64,000 bases of DNA, taken from NCBI GenBank assembly GCA_949592205.1, contig CATIUR010000004.1, positions 98,572,837-98,636,836 of the forward strand, read 5' to 3'. A program made the translations under genes and the position numbers. Of the stretch, positions 43,948 through 54,589 are shown piece after piece. A model generated the notes under the pieces. The model had not been told where the DNA came from. It searched no databases and saw only the letters and a program-made list of their open reading frames with translations. The stretch comes from Helichrysum umbraculigerum (Eukaryota; Streptophyta; Magnoliopsida; Asterales; Asteraceae). The stretch's first letter is position 1; each line of letters opens with the position of its first letter.

Positions 43948-46333
43948 TGTAACACCCCCGAAATTCACTGTTTTGCGGAAGCATACATGGGTGTTACTAA
44001 TCAATATACAAAGCACAAGGTATAAAGCAAACGACCTCTAAATGAGACGTTTTGTAAATTAGTTACATTCCATAGATATAATGTTTGAAAACTTAGTGTT
44101 TTCGTATACAAAATGTAGTTTCCCCTAGAGTCCACGCGTATAGCGGGAGATTCTATTACATAATCAAAATATACAAAAGATAATGCTAAGAATCTCCGTT
44201 AATGCAGTGTGTTGAAATCATGCGACTCTAGCTAAAATCCTGGAGTAATCCTACTCCATCCGGGTACCTGAGAAAACATGCTAAAAAGTGTCAACCAAAA
44301 GGTTGGTGAAGCTCACAGGTTTGTAAGTAATATCGGCTTTGAACACGAGATTTCATTAGTAGTGCCCGTAGGCGTAAAATCAGCCATTGCAATCCAGCAA
44401 TCGTAAAATCAGTATTTGCAGTCCAGCAAATGTAAATAAATAAGTTTATACCGTTGCCATGAGGCTCATAATCGAAGCTTAACCCGTAAATAATATGTTT
44501 GCTCCCGTGACATGCTCGTAAGTGAGCAAGCATCAGTAACGAATAAGTTGTCACCCGTTTATACGTGTAAATCAGTACGTGGCAGCGCTACTGCCCCGGG
44601 TGGGGAGGGTCATTTCCCTAATGGATCCATTAACTACTGTTCGCGCTTAAGTCCATAACTAACGATATATGATGGAGAGACTTCTGTTTGTAAGTAAACT
44701 CATGCAATTCCGTTTGGTATAGTAAACAGTTTAGTACTTGTGTTCAAATAAAAGCAGTTGCAAGTTTCTCACCCCGTATGTAAAACAGTAAAAAGTGGGG
44801 CTGTAAGACTCACCTGAGTCTTTGCAAGTACGTTTATATCAATAAACGAGTAATTAATATCAACCGTAGGTTCTCCGAACCCGTAACCTTCAAATGCCTA
44901 AACATATAAAGTTAAGTAAGTAGATGTCTCGCAAGACCATCTAGGCTAGTTGTTTACACAACTCATTATGTCCAAGTGTTTGTTTAGTAATCCGTTTGTA
45001 GTTTGAAAACAAATATGGCCCGTTGGTGACGGTTGGTAATAATGATTCAAAGTGTTATCATTTATAACGCAATTTAGTGTAATTGTAATAGAAAGTATGT
45101 TCTATGACGTTTGTTAAGTCGTATGACATAAGTATTTGAAGTTGTGTAAGTTCGACACTTAGTAAAATCTGACTTTTCAAGGTTCTGGTTTGTGCGACGT
45201 AGCATGCGACGTAGCATGCGACGTAGGGTGCGACGTAGGGAGGTACGTCGCATGATGCGACCTTCGCAAATCAATGCGACGTAGGTTCGGTTTGCGACGT
45301 AAAAGTCTACGTCGCTATGTGCGACGTCCGCAAGTTAATGCGACGTAATAGGCTGCGTCGCTAGTGCGACGTTGGGATTTTTGTGCGACGTAGGCCGCGA
45401 CGTCGCTAAATGCGACGTTGGCCACAAAATGCGACATTTTGAGCTACGTCGCAGAAAGTCCAGCGTCTCTGCGACGTAGCGGTCTGATCGGAATTTGGTG
45501 GCCGGAAAATCGGTCGAAAAGCTTCCGTTCGGTCCAAATCTTTTACCCAACCCATTTTTGGACATTTTAAGCATATATAAACTATAAAAACGTAAAAATG
45601 AGTAAAAACGGAGAGTTTCGGGTTTTGTCGGGAACTTACAACTTGCCGAAATGAAATTCCGGAAAGATAGGATTGTAGATCGTGTTGTCGTGGTCACTTT
45701 TCTCCAAAAGAGTGGTATGATTCGGCGAGGTTTCGTGGTGTTATTTTGCGATTGTAGTGATGAAATTGGTTTGGTGGTTTGAAAGTAAAAGAAAGAGAGA
45801 GAGAGAAAATAGAAGTGGAATGAAAGAGAAGGTGGGGAAATGGGAGGTTATCCTCCCATTTTCCGGTCCCCGCACCCCGTGCGGTGTTCGTTTCCTCCGT
45901 CGTTTCGGCGTTAAATCAAACGGTTATATTTTTAAAAGATGACGGGGATATTTTAATGAAATTCCTTGAAATTAATTATAAAAGCAATTTGTCGAAGTAT
46001 TAAAATTCTTAACTCGCGTTTAATACGTATTCGTTAAATTATTTAAATTGTCGTCGTGGTATTATAAATAATGTTTGTTCGCTGTGTATTTTACATAATA
46101 AAATACGTTCTCATTATTTAGGTAAGTTTCTGTCACCAACGTCCAAGTAACTGTGTCGGACTCCGTCCGGTTAATTCGTACGATTAATCCAAATCGCGTA
46201 TGTACACACATATATATATAATTCACCTTATATATATACAAATAGAGTCTGCAATTAGTCCTATTACATACTAATTACAACTAGTTACAAGTAATTAGGC
46301 AAAATTAATTATCCTAATTTAGCAGGTGTTACA
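43948..46333 (-). repeat. 3' LTR of the intact chromovirus
   Basis: Sense start TGTAACACCTGC (46333), end GGGGGTGTTACA (43948). A CT-rich sense tract lies near 45840-45780 and a GCGACGT array at 45190-45480. The last 50 nt can fold: GTAACACCC and GGGTGTTAC arms enclose a loop with TGCTTCCGC. Confidence 0.93.
45190..45480. repeat. GCGACGT(A) motif array (3' LTR copy)
   Basis: More than fifteen copies of gcgacgt or its complement acgtcgc lie within 290 bp, some in direct series ('catgcgacgtag' at the left) and some inverted. It lies about 300 bp downstream of the CT-rich tract in sense. The 52199 LTR has the same array at 53441-53731. Confidence 0.88.
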
Positions 46334-46346
46334 TTCTCCCCTTGTT
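46334..46346 (-). promoter_or_regulatory. Polypurine tract of the intact chromovirus
   Basis: Sense strand AACAAGGGGAGAA directly before the 3' LTR, preceded by GGGACGAAATTTC. Confidence 0.88.
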
Positions 46347-46366
46347 AAAGAAATTTCGTCCCGAAA

Positions 46367-49300
46367 TTAGCTTGAGTGCACGGACGGTGCGTTGTCTGGG
46401 AAGAGATGTGGGTATTTCTGTCGCATTTGGTCTTCCCGTTCCCACGTGAACTCAGGGCCGCGCCTAGAATTCCACCTGACTTTTACTATGGGAATACGAC
46501 TCTGTTTCAATTGCTTGACCTCACGGTCCATGATTTCCATAGGTTTCTCGACGAAATGAAGTTTATCATCGATTTGAATTTCGTCGAGCGGTATAATCAG
46601 CGTCTCGTCAGACAGACATTTCTTCAAGTTAGAAATGTGGAATGTGTTGTGTACGCTGCTAAGTTCAGCAGGAAGTTGCAGGCGATATGCCACTGGACCA
46701 ATCCTTTCGAGGATTTCGAATGGTCCGATATATCTAGGATTTAGTTTGCCTCGTTTCCCGAATCGAATAACACCTTTCCACGGTGCCACTTTGAGAAGTA
46801 CCTTGTCTCCTACCTGGAACTCAAGGTGTTTGCGTCTCACGTCAGCATAGCTTTTCTGACGATCACGTGCGGCTTTCAGCCGGTTTTGAATACCAACGAT
46901 TTTCTCAGTAGTTTCTTGAATGATTTCTGGACCCGTGAGTTGGGATTCTCCTAACTCAGTCCAACAGACAGGTGATCGGCACTTACGTCCGTAAAGTGCC
47001 TCGAAGGGTGCAGCCTTTATGCTGGTATGATAACTGTTGTTGTACGAGAACTCGCACAACGGTAAATGATTTTCCCAAGAAGTACCGAAGTCGACTACGC
47101 AGGCTCGTAGCATATCCTCCAGCGTTTGAATAGTTCGCTCGCTTTGGCCATCGGTTTGCGGGTGATAAGCAGTACTCATATCCAGACGAGTACCAAGAGA
47201 TTTCTGTAGCGATTGCCAAAAGTTGGAAGTAAAACGGCTGTCCCTATCCGAGATGATCGAGATAGGTACACCGTGTCGCGAGATGATTTCTTTGACATAG
47301 ATGCGAGTCAGACGCTCCATCTTGTCGGTTTCCTTGATGGCCAGAAAATGAGCAGATTTCGTGAGACGGTCCACGATCACCCAAATGGTATCGCAACCAC
47401 TCGAAGTTTTCGGTAGTTTGGTAATGAAGTCCATGGAAATCTGTTCCCATTTCCATTGAGGAATTTCAGGTTGTTGAAGCAACCCAGAGGGTCTTTGGTG
47501 TTCGGTCTTAACTTTGGAACAGGTTAGGCATTTACTGACGTACAAGGCGATGTCAGCTTTCATGTTAGGCCACCAATACAACCCTTTGACGTCATGATAC
47601 ATCTTGTCAGATCCAGGATGTATTGAGTATCGAGATTTGTGAGCTTCAGCCATCACCAAATCTCGCAAGTTTCCGAATTTGGGTAACCACACCCGGTTAG
47701 AGAAGTATCGAGTTCCATCGGGTTTGATTTCGAATTGTTTATCCAAGCCTCGCAAGGCTTCATTTTTCAAGTTTTCATCGTTGAGGGCTTCAAGTTGAGC
47801 GGTAAGGATTTGAGCAGGAAGCTCGTTATGAATTGTCATAGAAAGTGCTCGAACTCGAAGGGGTTTCACTCGTTCTTTTCGGCTTAAGGCATCGGCAACT
47901 ACGTTAGCCTTGCCCGGATGGTATTTGATCTCGCAGTCGTAGTCACTAAGTAACTCAACCCAGCGACGTTGTCTCATGTTTAGATCTTTCTGATCGAATA
48001 TGTGTTGGAGACTTTTGTGATCGGTAAAGATAGTGCTTTTCGTACCGTAGAGATAATGTCTCCAGATTTTCAATGCGAAGACCACAGCACCTAACTCGAG
48101 GTCGTGGGTCGTATAGTTTTTCTCGTGAATTTTTAGTTGTCGTGAGGCATAGGCAATGACTTTTTCCCGTTGCATCAACACACAACCAAGTCCTTGGTGT
48201 GAGGCGTCGCAGTAAACTACGAAATCGTCGGTGCCCTCGGGTAAGGACAGGATTGGTGCACTGCAAAGTTTGTTTTTCAATAGCTGGAAGGCTGACTCTT
48301 GTTTATCAGTCCAATCGAACTTCTTATCTTTCTGAGTCAGTGTGGTTAGGGGAACAGCTATTCTTGAAAAGTTTTCGATGAATCGGCGGTAGTAACCAGC
48401 AAGACCTAAGAATTGTCTCACTTCGGTTGGAGTGGTCGGTGACTCCCAGCCCCTGATTGCTTCAATCTTGGCGGGATCAACATGAATTCCTTGGCTGTCA
48501 ATCACGTGCCCGAGGAATTGAACGGTTCGAATCCAGAACTCACACTTAGAGAATTTGGCATATAACTCTTCGTGTTTCAGAAGTCCTAGAATGGTTTTCA
48601 GATGTTGAGCATGTTCCTGCTCGTTGCGAGAGTAAATCAGAATATCATCGATGAACACAATGACGAATTTGTCAAGATATGGTTTGCACACCCGATTCAT
48701 AAGGTCCATGAATACGGCCGGTGCGTTGGTCAACCCGAATGGCATCACTTGGAATTCGTAATGCCCATAACGAGTTCGGAAAGCTGTCTTTGGGATATCA
48801 TTGTCACGGACTCGGAGTTGATGATAACCCGACCGTAGATCAATCTTTGAGTAAACACTCGATCCCTGGAGTTGGTCAAACAGGTCATCGATTCTAGGAA
48901 GTGGGTACCGATTCTTTATGGTTAGCTTATTCAGCTCCCGGTAGTCGATACACATGCGGAAAGATCCATCTTTCTTTTTCACGAATAAGACCGGAGCTCC
49001 CCAAGGCGAGGAACTTGGTCGAATGAATCCTCTGTCCAGGAGTTCCTGTAGTTGGTTAGACAACTCCTGCATTTCGGATGGTGCTAAACGGTAAGGGGCT
49101 CGTGCCACGGGTGCAGCTCCGGGCACAAGTTCGATTTGAAATTCAACTTGTCTAGGTGGCGGAAGTCCGGGCAAGTCTTCAGGAAAGACTTCCGGGAAAT
49201 CCCGCACGATCGGAACATCCTCAAGTCGCTTCTCCTCCGACTTCTTCTCCGCTACATGTGCGAGGATGGCTTGATACCCTTTTCGTAGATACTTTCTAGT

Positions 49301-50776
49301 TTTCAGACAGGAGACAATATTCAGATTCCGTCTGCCGGTCTCCCCTTGTAGGACTAAGGTTCCACCGGAGACAAGAGGTATGCGAACGAGTTTGTCATGA
49401 CAGATGATTTCAGCTCGGTGCTTGGATAACCAATCCATACCGACAATAATATCGAAGCTGCCGATCTCGACAGGGATTAAATCAATGGGAAACGTTTCGT
49501 TCGTGAGGTTAAGTGTACAGTTGTGTATGATGCTATCAGTCTCAATCAGGTTGCCATTAGCTAATTCTACAATGTATTTAGCATCTAAGGCAGTGGGAGT
49601 AATATCAAGTAAAGGGCTAAATTTCTCGGATATGAAGCTTCTATCGGCACCGGTATCAAATAACACAGAAGCAGTAAGGTCGTTGAGAAGGAACGTACCC
49701 GTCACGACGTTCGGGTCTTGTCTGGCTTCCCCAGCCTTGATAACGAATGATCTGCCGCGAGCAGGGTTGTTGTTGTTTTTCAGCTTTGGGCAATCTTTCT
49801 TGAAATGCCCTGTATTTCCGCACCCAAAGCAGGCCTTTGGTGCATTAGTGTTGGGGGTGGGAATGTTGGTTCGACAATCCTTGGCTAGATGCCCGAACCG
49901 CTTGCAGTTGGAGCAAGGGCAAGAACCGTCATGGTGGCGGTTGCATTTGGGACAGTAGGGTCTGCTCCCGCTGTACCTTTTCTTCTCCGAAGTTCCAGAT
50001 GAATAAGCCTTAATGTACTCAGACTTTTTGTTGGAGGTTTGGTTGGATGAGTTGGGGTTACCTTCCCACTTGCGTTTGTTGTTTGCAGATGGGGTTGAAG
50101 TTGTACCACGGCGGACAGAATTTGCCGTTAGTTCATGGGCCATACGGATGGCGCTCTGAATTGTACCCGGTTTGGAAGAAGTTACCAGATCTTGGAGTCT
50201 CTCAGGAAGACCATCAACAAATTTCTCGATCCTCTTGTACTCAGGATCGACCATGGTTGGGCACAGAAGTGCCAGTTGGTGGAAACGGTTGGTGTAGCCG
50301 GTGATATCATTACCCAGCATCTTGTGGTTCCAGAATTCCACTTCTAGTTGTTTCAATTCATCCCTGGGGCAATACTCGCCCCTCAACATCTTCTTCAACT
50401 CCTCCCACGGGAGTTGGTAAGCAGTAGCAACACTCACAGTCTGGGCATAAGTGTTCCACCAGGTGAGTGCGGTGTCAGTAAAAGTACTAACGAAGAACTT
50501 AACCTTATCTCCCTCCGCGCAGTTGCAGATAAGAAATACAGACTCAACTTTCTCGATCCAGCGTACTAGACCGATAGCTCCCTCGGTACCTGCAAAGTTT
50601 AGAGGTTTGCAGTTCTGGAAGTCCTTGTAAGAACAAGGTTTAGCAGTAGTGGTTTCAGCGGCATCGCTGTTTCTCGAGGAATTTGGTGGAGTATTCCGAG
50701 CCAAGGCTTCAGTAACAGCCTGGGTTATAAGGGAGGTAATCTGGGCGTCGGTGTATGGTCGTGTCTTTGGCGGCAT
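46367..50776 (-). CDS. Chromovirus gag-pol polyprotein, 1469 aa
   Basis: One uninterrupted frame. Residues 1-340: gag with a capsid core (LTWWNTY about 105-110) and zinc knuckles CSNCKRFGHLAKDC (288-301) and CFGCGNTGHFKKDC (316-329), preceded by a CPKC-H-C cluster. Protease: DTG at 374-376. RT: FIDD at 708-711. RNase H: about 850-970 (YCDAS, FTDHKSL, ADALS). Integrase: zinc site with H1053, H1061, C1083 and C1086, then D1136, D1177 and E1213, and a GPF motif at 1351. A chromodomain-like module follows at about 1413-1457 (VKVRWNSRRGPEFTWE). In the family the chromodomain guides integration to marked chromatin. Start ATG 50776 has the same MPPKTRPYTDAQ opening as the copy at 60454. All key residues are present. 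Confidence 0.96.
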   Translation of the reverse strand: MPPKTRPYTDAQITSLITQAVTEALARNTPPNSSRNSDAAETTTAKPCSYKDFQNCKPLNFAGTEGAIGLVRWIEKVESVFLICNCAEGDKVKFFVSTFTDTALTWWNTYAQTVSVATAYQLPWEELKKMLRGEYCPRDELKQLEVEFWNHKMLGNDITGYTNRFHQLALLCPTMVDPEYKRIEKFVDGLPERLQDLVTSSKPGTIQSAIRMAHELTANSVRRGTTSTPSANNKRKWEGNPNSSNQTSNKKSEYIKAYSSGTSEKKRYSGSRPYCPKCNRHHDGSCPCSNCKRFGHLAKDCRTNIPTPNTNAPKACFGCGNTGHFKKDCPKLKNNNNPARGRSFVIKAGEARQDPNVVTGTFLLNDLTASVLFDTGADRSFISEKFSPLLDITPTALDAKYIVELANGNLIETDSIIHNCTLNLTNETFPIDLIPVEIGSFDIIVGMDWLSKHRAEIICHDKLVRIPLVSGGTLVLQGETGRRNLNIVSCLKTRKYLRKGYQAILAHVAEKKSEEKRLEDVPIVRDFPEVFPEDLPGLPPPRQVEFQIELVPGAAPVARAPYRLAPSEMQELSNQLQELLDRGFIRPSSSPWGAPVLFVKKKDGSFRMCIDYRELNKLTIKNRYPLPRIDDLFDQLQGSSVYSKIDLRSGYHQLRVRDNDIPKTAFRTRYGHYEFQVMPFGLTNAPAVFMDLMNRVCKPYLDKFVIVFIDDILIYSRNEQEHAQHLKTILGLLKHEELYAKFSKCEFWIRTVQFLGHVIDSQGIHVDPAKIEAIRGWESPTTPTEVRQFLGLAGYYRRFIENFSRIAVPLTTLTQKDKKFDWTDKQESAFQLLKNKLCSAPILSLPEGTDDFVVYCDASHQGLGCVLMQREKVIAYASRQLKIHEKNYTTHDLELGAVVFALKIWRHYLYGTKSTIFTDHKSLQHIFDQKDLNMRQRRWVELLSDYDCEIKYHPGKANVVADALSRKERVKPLRVRALSMTIHNELPAQILTAQLEALNDENLKNEALRGLDKQFEIKPDGTRYFSNRVWLPKFGNLRDLVMAEAHKSRYSIHPGSDKMYHDVKGLYWWPNMKADIALYVSKCLTCSKVKTEHQRPSGLLQQPEIPQWKWEQISMDFITKLPKTSSGCDTIWVIVDRLTKSAHFLAIKETDKMERLTRIYVKEIISRHGVPISIISDRDSRFTSNFWQSLQKSLGTRLDMSTAYHPQTDGQSERTIQTLEDMLRACVVDFGTSWENHLPLCEFSYNNSYHTSIKAAPFEALYGRKCRSPVCWTELGESQLTGPEIIQETTEKIVGIQNRLKAARDRQKSYADVRRKHLEFQVGDKVLLKVAPWKGVIRFGKRGKLNPRYIGPFEILERIGPVAYRLQLPAELSSVHNTFHISNLKKCLSDETLIIPLDEIQIDDKLHFVEKPMEIMDREVKQLKQSRIPIVKVRWNSRRGPEFTWEREDQMRQKYPHLFPDNAPSVHSS

Positions 50777-51138
50777 GATTCTTCAATAAAAGAAATGAGG
50801 ATACATGAGATTTTGTATGAGCTGGTAATTGTCACAGATGTACATGTATAAAAGCAGTAATACATAACATCAATATGGAAAATGACAATTAAGGTGAGTT
50901 GAGATAACAAAGGATATCTGATAGATAAAGTGAGTTCAAAAGTTACATCCTACAGAGATATTACAAAGGTGCCGGGAATGGTTACATCCGACTAGTTTAT
51001 AGAGTAGTGCTAGATAGTCCCTAGATTACGAGATAGATTACAAGACAAAAACTACACTAATCTTAATGTAGATTAATTGGTTCCATCAGCGTGACAAAGC
51101 GGTCCACAGTTTCTGCTAGTCGGTTGGTTCATTCTTAG

Positions 51139-51615
51139 TTAGGGTTCCTGGCCTTCGGATTCTTCTTCCGACTCCAGGTTCAGGTCGTGTGGGTGGTAGC
51201 GTGCCTCGAGCATGTCCCTGTATCTTTGAGTCGTGGAGCGGTACCTAGTCTCCTCCGTTGATTTCCTGCCCAAACGTTTGATCCATGTTTTCGTCCTACG
51301 GGTTAGGTTGGTGGCTACTTTCTTCCAGTAACGGATCTTATCTTTGATTCGTGTGGGGACAGATCGGTTTGAGATTCTCAATCTTTGTTCATAGTCTATG
51401 CACTTACGCTTAAGTGCCCAATTTCGGCCGTCTAGTCCCACAGCCTGATCTCGCACTCTCTCATATTCTTCAATATCGATGCCAGTCATTCCGAAATCCT
51501 GATTTTCGTTTCCCTCCAGCATGATTTCTTCTTCTGGTACGATGTCCTCATCGAGATACGTGTACTGGATTTGTTCCCCGTGGACTTGGTCACTATCAGA
51601 CATGTAGTCGTCCAT
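51139..51615 (-). CDS. Extra ORF between PBS and gag, 158 aa
   Basis: The frame starts at ATG 51615 (MDDYMSDSDQVHGEQ) and stops at 51139, about 360 bp before gag. The first 55 residues and the last 20 are acidic; the middle (about 85-140) is strongly basic with many Arg and Lys, so it could bind nucleic acid. I do not recognise it. The sister element at 57200 has an ORF of similar size (161 aa) at the same place but with unrelated sequence, while leader and gag of the two elements are very similar. After this stop, the sense strand contains, in another frame, sequence matching the last 20 codons of the sister's ORF. Confidence 0.6.
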   Translation of the reverse strand: MDDYMSDSDQVHGEQIQYTYLDEDIVPEEEIMLEGNENQDFGMTGIDIEEYERVRDQAVGLDGRNWALKRKCIDYEQRLRISNRSVPTRIKDKIRYWKKVATNLTRRTKTWIKRLGRKSTEETRYRSTTQRYRDMLEARYHPHDLNLESEEESEGQEP

Positions 51616-52182
51616 TTGGGAATTCGTGTCTTTGAGTTCTATAGAAATGACAGAGAGAGGATTTTAGTCCTTGGAAGTACGTTGTTTCCGGGTGTTAGAT
51701 GTGATTTTCGTAAAATCATTAGAGTGCGCCACAAGGTGGTGTGACGGTAATCAAGTCTGTCATGGTCGGTGCAAACCGCTGAGAGAAATTCGTAAGTGTC
51801 ACCAGGGAAACGTCGGCTATCTCTATAGCGAGTGTGTTTACGTGCGAGGCCTATTCATATATATAATAGCCTAGTAGTATAGTCAGCGAGTGAGGCCTAT
51901 GTATGTATATACTCGTATATCACATAATAGCCTAGCGTATGTCTAGCACATAACAAGTAAGAGTCTCGGTTCTCTCGTGGTCAGAGTCTACTATCGTATT
52001 CCTGTTCGACATAACCATTTCAGACTTCACATCATCTTTCCTTAATTGTACATAGTTGATCAGGCTATGTTAAATTAAAGTCGTATGATGTAATTCCTGA
52101 ACCAATCATGCCTAATAAGGAAATACTGCCTAATGGTCATAGTCTAGGCCCACTAAATGCAACCTAGTTCACTATAACCTTA
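51616..52182 (-). other. Leader of the intact chromovirus
   Basis: Non-coding sense leader between PBS and the extra ORF. Its first 250 bp align closely by eye with 59356-59600 of the sister element. Confidence 0.7.
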
Positions 52183-52195
52183 GGCTCTGATACCA
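52183..52195 (-). promoter_or_regulatory. PBS for initiator-Met tRNA (intact chromovirus)
   Basis: Sense strand TGGTATCAGAGCC, three bases inside the 5' LTR, a full match to the initiator-Met primer consensus. Confidence 0.92.
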
Positions 52196-52198
52196 ATC

Positions 52199-54584
52199 TG
52201 TAACACCCCCGAAATTCACTGTTTTGCGGAAGCATACATGGGTGTTACTAATCAATATACAAAGCACAAGGTATAAAGCAAACGACCTCTAAATGAGACG
52301 TTTTGTAAATTAGTTACATTCCATAGATATAATGTTTGAAAACTTAGTGTTTTCGTATACAAAATGTAGTTTCCCCTAGAGTCCACGCGTATAGCGGGAG
52401 ATTCTATTACATAATCAAAATATACAAAAGATAATGCTAAGAATCTCCGTTAATGCAGTGTGTTAAAATCATGCGACTCTAGCTAAAATCCTGGAGTAAT
52501 CCTACTCCATCCGGGTACCTGAGAAAACATGCTAAAAAGTGTCAACCAAAAGGTTGGTGAAGCTCACAGGTTTGTAAGTAATATCGGCTTTGAACACGAG
52601 ATTTCATTAGTAGTGCCCGTAGGCGTAAAATCAGCCATTGCAATCCAGCAATCGTAAAATCAGTATTTGCAGTCCAGCAAATGTAAATAAATAAGTTTAT
52701 ACCGTTGCCATGAGGCTCATAATCGAAGCTTAACCCGTAAATAATATGTTTGCTCCCGTGACATGCTCGTAAGTGAGCAAGCATCAGTAACGAATAAGTT
52801 GTCACCCGTTTATACGTGTAAATCAGTACGTGGCAGCGCTACTGCCCCGGGTGGGGAGGGTCATTTCCCTAATGGATCCATTAACTACTGTTCGCGCTTA
52901 AGTCCATAACTAACGATATATGATGGAGAGACTTCTGTTTGTAAGTAAACTCATGCAATTCCGTTTGGTATAGTAAACAGTTTAGTACTTGTGTTCAAAT
53001 AAAAGCAGTTGCAAGTTTCTCACCCCGTATGTAAAACAGTAAAAAGTGGGGCTGTAAGACTCACCTGAGTCTTTGCAAGTACGTTTATATCAATAAACGA
53101 GTAATTAATATCAACCGTAGGTTCTCCGAACCCGTAACCTTCAAATGCCTAAACATATAAAGTTAAGTAAGTAGATGTCTCGCAAGACCATCTAGGCTAG
53201 TTGTTTACACAACTCATTATGTCCAAGTGTTTGTTTAGTAATCCGTTTGTAGTTTGAAAACAAATATGGCCCGTTGGTGACGGTTGGTAATAATGATTCA
53301 AAGTGTTATCATTTATAACGCAATTTAGTGTAATTGTAATAGAAAGTATGTTCTATGACGTTTGTTAAGTCGTATGACATAAGTATTTGAAGTTGTGTAA
53401 GTTCGACACTTAGTAAAATCTGACTTTTCAAGGTTCTGGTTTGTGCGACGTAGCATGCGACGTAGCATGCGACGTAGGGTGCGACGTAGGGAGGTACGTC
53501 GCATGATGCGACCTTCGCAAATCAATGCGACGTAGGTTCGGTTTGCGACGTAAAAGTCTACGTCGCTATGTGCGACGTCCGCAAGTTAATGCGACGTAAT
53601 AGGCTGCGTCGCTAGTGCGACGTTGGGATTTTTGTGCGACGTAGGCCGCGACGTCGCTAAATGCGACGTTGGCCACAAAATGCGACGTTTTGAGCTACGT
53701 CGCAGAAAGTCCAGCGTCTCTGCGACGTAGCGGTCTGATCGGAATTTGGTGGCCGGAAAATCGGTCGAAAAGCTTCCGTTCGGTCCAAATCTTTTACCCA
53801 ACCCATTTTTGGACATTTTAAGCATATATAAACTATAAAAACGTAAAAATGAGTAAAAACGGAGAGTTTCGGGTTTTGTCGGGAACTTACAACTTGCCGA
53901 AATGAAATTCCGGAAAGATAGGATTGTAGATCGTGTTGTCGTGGTCACTTTTCTCCAAAAGAGTGGTATGATTCGGCGAGGTTTCGTGGTGTTATTTTGC
54001 GATTGTAGTGATGAAATTGGTTTGGTGGTTTGAAAGTAAAAGAAAGAGAGAGAGAGAAAATAGAAGTGGAATGAAAGAGAAGGTGGGGAAATGGGAGGTT
54101 ATCCTCCCATTTTCCGGTCCCCGCACCCCGTGCGGTGTTCGTTTCCTCCGTCGTTTCGGCGTTAAATCAAACGGTTATATTTTTAAAAGATGACGGGGAT
54201 ATTTTAATGAAATTCCTTGAAATTAATTATAAAAGCAATTTGTCGAAGTATTAAAATTCTTAACTCGCGTTTAATACGTATTCGTTAAATTATTTAAATT
54301 GTCGTCGTGGTATTATAAATAATGTTTGTTCGCTGTGTATTTTACATAATAAAATACGTTCTCATTATTTAGGTAAGTTTCTGTCACCAACGTCCAAGTA
54401 ACTGTGTCGGACTCCGTCCGGTTAATTCGTACGATTAATCCAAATCGCGTATGTACACACATATATATATAATTCACCTTATATATATACAAATAGAGTC
54501 TGCAATTAGTCCTATTACATACTAATTACAACTAGTTACAAGTAATTAGGCAAAATTAATTATCCTAATTTAGCAGGTGTTACA
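52199..54584 (-). repeat. 5' LTR of the intact chromovirus
   Basis: Identical in length (2386 bp) to the 3' LTR with about two substitutions. It drives the sense transcript leftward. The GCGACGT array is at 53441-53731. Confidence 0.93.
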
Positions 54585-54589
54585 CCTGA

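Larger units (their letters stand above)
43948..54584 (-). mobile_element. Intact Tekay-like chromovirus (Ty3/gypsy)
   Basis: Two 2386-bp LTRs (43948-46333 and 52199-54584) and the TSD CCTGA (43943-43947, 54585-54589) define a 10,637-bp element on the minus strand. In sense order: LTR, PBS, an extra 158-codon ORF, gag-pol of 1469 codons without a stop, PPT, LTR. The gag-pol ends in a chromodomain, long LTRs are typical of the Tekay/Del group, and the primer is initiator-Met tRNA. The LTRs differ at about two positions by eye (44216/52467 and 45436/53687), roughly 30,000 years at 1.3e-8 per site per year. The element looks complete and may be capable of movement. Confidence 0.93.

Noticed and set aside
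45335..45697. 120-codon minus-strand frame, repeated at 53586-53948
   Set aside because: It crosses the GCGACGT array within the LTR; the copies are the LTR pair and no family is recognised.
47213..50569. Several plus-strand frames of 60-184 codons
   Set aside because: All are antisense shadows of the 1469-codon chromovirus gag-pol.
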